Part shown: positions 5,039 to 7,075 of the stretch, piece after piece
Layout: each line of letters begins with the position of its first letter
Position numbering within the stretch: position 1 is the stretch's first letter
Assembly: GCA_050996405.1 (NCBI GenBank)
Contig: JBPCRW010000280.1
Span: forward strand, 1 to 7,075
Length of the DNA: 7,075 bases
Direction: 5' to 3'
From: JBPCRW01 sp050996405
Lineage (GTDB): Bacteria > Acidobacteriota > Blastocatellia > Pyrinomonadales > Pyrinomonadaceae
Notes under the pieces: generated by a model
The model's database searches: none
What the model saw: only the letters and a program-made list of their open reading frames with translations
What the model was told of the DNA's origin: nothing
Translations under genes and position numbers: made by a program

Positions 5039-6250
5039 GTGATTGATTTTGAATTGAGCGAAGAACAAATCGCGCTGCAAAAAACCGTGCGCGAATTTTG
5101 TCAGGGCGAAGTCGCGCCGCACATCAAAGAGTGGGATGAAAAATCGTATTTTGAGCCGTTTGTTTTCGACAAAATGGCGGAACTCGGACTGCTTGGAGTT
5201 TGCATCCCAGAACAATACGGCGGCGCGGGATTTGATTATATTTCACTCGGACTCGTCTGCGAAGAACTCGAAGCGATGGACACTTTTTTGCGTGTAGCGA
5301 TGAGCGTTCACGTCGGTTTGAATTCTTTGAGTTTGCTGACCTGGGGAACTGAAGAACAGAAGCAAAAATATCTCGTGCCGCAGGCGAAAGGCGAAAAAAT
5401 TGCGACGTTTGGTTTAACCGAACCGAACGCGGGGAGCGATGTTGTCGGAATGCGTTCGTCTGCAAAACGCGACGGCGACGAGTGGATTTTGAACGGCGAA
5501 AAAATGTGGATTTCGCTCGCCGATGTCGCCGACAATTTTTTATTTTTCTGCTGGACGGATTTGGAGAAACAAAAGCGGCGCGACCATTCGGGAATGAGTT
5601 GCTTTATCGTCGAACGCGCGATGACGGGTTTTTCGTCGGGAACGCTGCATAATAAACTCGGAATCAAAGCCGGAAACACCGGATATTTCACTTTGCAGGA
5701 TGTTCGCGTGCCGAAAGAAAATATGTTGGGAAACGAAGGCGAAGGTTTTAAGATTGCAATGTTTTCACTGGAAAACGGGCGTTATACGGTCGCTTCGGGC
5801 GCGACGGGCGTAATCCGCGCATCGCGTGACGCTTCCGTTTCGTATGCGAACACGCGCGAAGTGCAAGGGCAGACCATCGCCAATTTTCAACTCGTCAAAC
5901 AAAAAATCGCCGAGATGCAAGCCGATTACGAAATGGCGCGTCTTTTATGGCTCAAAGCGGGTTGGCTCAAAAATGAAGGATTGCCTTCGACCAAAGCGTC
6001 GAGTCTGGCGAAATGGCAGGCGACTATTCGTTCGGAAAAAGCGGCTTCGATGGCGATTGAAGTTCACGGCGCGAACGGTTATACAAATGATTATCCCGTC
6101 GAACGCTATTTGCGAAACTGCAAAGCCGCCATCATTTACGAAGGCACGCGCGATATTCACACGCTGATGCAGGCGGATTGGGCTTTGGGTTTGAAAAAAG
6201 AACCGCGAGCGCGTGTTTCGCTTCCGGCTTATAAATCGGCAGGCGCGTAA
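5039..6250 (+). CDS. Acyl-CoA dehydrogenase family protein
   Basis: Complete 403-aa flavoenzyme. It should bind FAD and introduce a trans-2,3 double bond into an acyl-CoA thioester, passing electrons to ETF in fatty-acid or amino-acid/organic-acid breakdown. The three family regions appear in order: an N-terminal helical domain (about 5-115), a middle beta domain with the FAD/substrate signature FGLTEPNAGSD (124-134) and WILNGEKMWIS (149-159), and a C-terminal helical domain with GANGYTNDYPVERYLRN (344-360). The likely catalytic base is E368 in IIYEGTRDIH, the position used by short- and medium-chain and glutaryl-CoA dehydrogenases. The IYEGTRDIH segment somewhat resembles the glutaryl-CoA group, but substrate cannot be set from sequence alone. 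The start is GTG; an in-frame TGA at 5018-5020 excludes any earlier start. The nearest Shine-Dalgarno-like sequence (AAAGGA, 5020-5025) is rather far, 13 nt. No beta-oxidation partner gene is adjacent. Confidence 0.95.
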   Translation: MIDFELSEEQIALQKTVREFCQGEVAPHIKEWDEKSYFEPFVFDKMAELGLLGVCIPEQYGGAGFDYISLGLVCEELEAMDTFLRVAMSVHVGLNSLSLLTWGTEEQKQKYLVPQAKGEKIATFGLTEPNAGSDVVGMRSSAKRDGDEWILNGEKMWISLADVADNFLFFCWTDLEKQKRRDHSGMSCFIVERAMTGFSSGTLHNKLGIKAGNTGYFTLQDVRVPKENMLGNEGEGFKIAMFSLENGRYTVASGATGVIRASRDASVSYANTREVQGQTIANFQLVKQKIAEMQADYEMARLLWLKAGWLKNEGLPSTKASSLAKWQATIRSEKAASMAIEVHGANGYTNDYPVERYLRNCKAAIIYEGTRDIHTLMQADWALGLKKEPRARVSLPAYKSAGA

Positions 6251-6270
6251 GTAACAAATCAAAGTTATTT

Positions 6271-6350
6271 AAAAAAAATCAGCCGCGAATTACATAAATG
6301 TCACGAATTATTTTTAGATTCTATTCGTGACATTTGTGTAATTCGTAGCT
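6271..6350 (-). terminator. Long hairpin with T8 tract, terminator for the reverse-strand lipoprotein
   Basis: Arms at 6286-6308 and 6323-6345 are complementary over 22 of 23 bases around a 14-nt loop, and AGC/GCT (6281-6283 with 6348-6350) can extend the stem. Read on the reverse strand, the hairpin is followed within a few bases by eight T (6278-6271), the layout of an intrinsic terminator. On the forward strand no comparable T run follows directly, so termination of the acyl-CoA dehydrogenase transcript here is less certain. The arms (core attcgtgacattt) are AT-rich and may belong to a dispersed repeat family. Confidence 0.6.
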
Positions 6351-6386
6351 AAAAATCCTTATTAATTTTTCATTCAATAATCGTTA

Positions 6387-6920
6387 TTATTTTGCGGAAT
6401 TTGAATCAGCTGATTTTCTGACGCTTTCGACATCGGGACTTTCATTGGTCATTTTCCATTCGCCGTTTTCGCGGACAAATTTTACCGGAGTCCAGACGGC
6501 GTAGCTTCCGCCTCTGATTTCGGCGATGCCCGTGTCGCCTTCGATTTTTTCGTTGCGGACTTCGACAGCTTTATCTGGAACAATTTCGGTTTCGGTAATA
6601 AATGCCGACAGCGAAGTTTTCTTTTCCTCTTTCATATCGGCTTCGTCGGATTTCAAAGTCGCCTGCGAAAGAATTTTTCTTAAAGCGGCATCGTCTCTTT
6701 TCTTGAGCGCGTCGTAATAATTCTGCACGACGGGCGCAAGTGTCGGCGCGGCGTTGGCGGTTGCCGCTTCCGGCGTTTTGACGGTCGCCAGCGGATTGTT
6801 TGAATTTACAATTGCGGTTTTATTTTCGGCTGAATTATTTACCGCTGATTGATTTTCGCAGGCGGTGAAAATAATTGAAAAACTTAAAATCGTGATAAAA
6901 AATAAAATTTGAAAACGCAT
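6387..6920 (-). CDS. Small lipoprotein with NTF2-like/DUF4878-type domain
   Basis: Protein of 177 aa. Residues 1-21 are a signal peptide ending in F18-T-A-C21, consistent with a lipidated Cys21. Residues 22-57 form an Asn/Ala/Thr-rich linker typical of lipoproteins in this window. Residues about 58-165 look like a compact NTF2-like or DUF4878 domain: an initial helix (APVVQNYYDALKKRDDAALRKIL), a central acidic and basic helix, then strands ending in VKFVRENGEWKMTNES. Such domains often bind small ligands or act as structural modules; no catalytic residues can be identified. The start is supported by AAGGAG ending 6 nt before the ATG. The gene converges on the acyl-CoA dehydrogenase gene across the hairpin at 6271-6350 and diverges from the partial gene at the window's end. 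Confidence 0.85.
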   Translation of the reverse strand: MRFQILFFITILSFSIIFTACENQSAVNNSAENKTAIVNSNNPLATVKTPEAATANAAPTLAPVVQNYYDALKKRDDAALRKILSQATLKSDEADMKEEKKTSLSAFITETEIVPDKAVEVRNEKIEGDTGIAEIRGGSYAVWTPVKFVRENGEWKMTNESPDVESVRKSADSNSAK

Positions 6921-6968
6921 AATATTCTCCTTGATAAATTAAAACTGAAAGTATAAAACAAAAGTGCG
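6921..6968. promoter_or_regulatory. Short divergent intergenic region
   Basis: Only 48 bp separate the lipoprotein start from the divergent partial gene. On the reverse strand TATACT (6955-6950) is a good -10-like box, 29 nt upstream of the lipoprotein ATG; no clear -35 is visible, and one at normal spacing would fall inside the divergent gene's first codons. The forward-strand TATAAA (6952-6957) would leave almost no leader for the partial gene, so that gene may use a weak or leaderless start. Confidence 0.3.
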
Positions 6969-7075
6969 ATGAACGAAAATTACCGAATCGAAACGCGCCG
7001 CGTTTTTTTACTTCAGGATTTGCCCGCGCCTTTGACGCGAGCGAGCGAGCATCTGCAATTTTTTGATAATTACAT
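6969..7075 (+). CDS. Partial 5' end of a gene (possibly CYTH-like)
   Basis: An open frame starts at ATG 6969 and runs off the window's end, encoding about 35 residues: MNENYRIETRRVFLLQDLP, then APLTRASEHLQFFDNY. No stop occurs, codon use resembles the neighbours, and the ERIETRRVFLL-like opening followed by a HLQxFDNY motif looks like a conserved protein N-terminus. I have a weak recollection of similar openings in proteins with a CYTH-type (triphosphate-binding) fold from related bacteria, but the diagnostic ExExK and Arg/Lys residues cannot be judged in this fragment. The Shine-Dalgarno signal is poor. Confidence 0.6.
   Translation, partial: MNENYRIETRRVFLLQDLPAPLTRASEHLQFFDNY

Noticed and set aside
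4940..5215. Reverse-strand ORF covering the intergenic region and the start of the acyl-CoA dehydrogenase gene
   Set aside because: It overlaps the confident gene start and the toxin-antitoxin promoter region, and its translation shows no domain pattern.
5124..5691. Reverse-strand ORFs within the acyl-CoA dehydrogenase gene
   Set aside because: They overlap a full-length, motif-complete gene and have no recognisable protein character.
5826..6167. Forward-strand ORF in a second frame within the acyl-CoA dehydrogenase gene
   Set aside because: Arg/Lys-rich translation in an alternative frame of a confident gene, without its own ribosome binding site.

Overview
The window looks like a chromosomal accessory stretch from a moderately AT-rich, Gram-negative-type bacterium. 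The best guess is the phylum Acidobacteriota, class Blastocatellia (Pyrinomonas-like relatives). That rests on three kinds of protein I associate with that group: a short zinc-ribbon/FCLEDG N-terminus joined to a transmembrane helix and a Thr/Pro linker, multiple WG-repeat lipoproteins, and Asn/Ser/Thr-rich lipoprotein linkers. No rRNA or marker gene is present, so the taxonomy is an inference from style only.

Layout. 66-2948 (+) is a tight three-gene cluster, probably one operon: a zinc-ribbon single-pass membrane protein, a small two-helix membrane protein, and a lipoprotein with about eight and a half WG repeats, a Ser/Asn/Met linker and a C-terminal SH3-like domain. 2949-3278 is a gene-free gap largely filled by a roughly 250-bp nested palindromic element (3005-3254) of REP/MITE type. 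3279-4286 (+) is a second WG-repeat lipoprotein with the same repeat count but no linker or SH3 domain, evidently a paralogue. 4305-4919 (-) is a type II toxin-antitoxin pair: a small antitoxin overlapping a PIN-domain toxin. The toxin's last 25 residues lie in the -1 frame after an A6 run, so it is frameshifted. 5039-6250 (+) is a complete acyl-CoA dehydrogenase starting at GTG, followed by a long hairpin that looks like a terminator for the convergent gene. 6387-6920 (-) is a small lipoprotein with an NTF2-like/DUF4878-type domain. 6969 to the end (+) is the 5' end of a further gene, truncated by the window.

How it fits together. Four of the eight genes encode envelope proteins (one zinc-ribbon membrane protein and three lipoproteins), and a fifth encodes a two-helix membrane protein. 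The first three are arranged as a unit and may form an envelope-associated complex; their function is unknown. The acyl-CoA dehydrogenase is a stand-alone metabolic gene. The toxin-antitoxin pair and the palindromic element suggest a locus that tolerates insertion and rearrangement. The two points most worth following are the nested palindrome between the WG-repeat paralogues and the frameshifted PIN toxin, where a -1 slip on the A6 run would restore a full-length protein.
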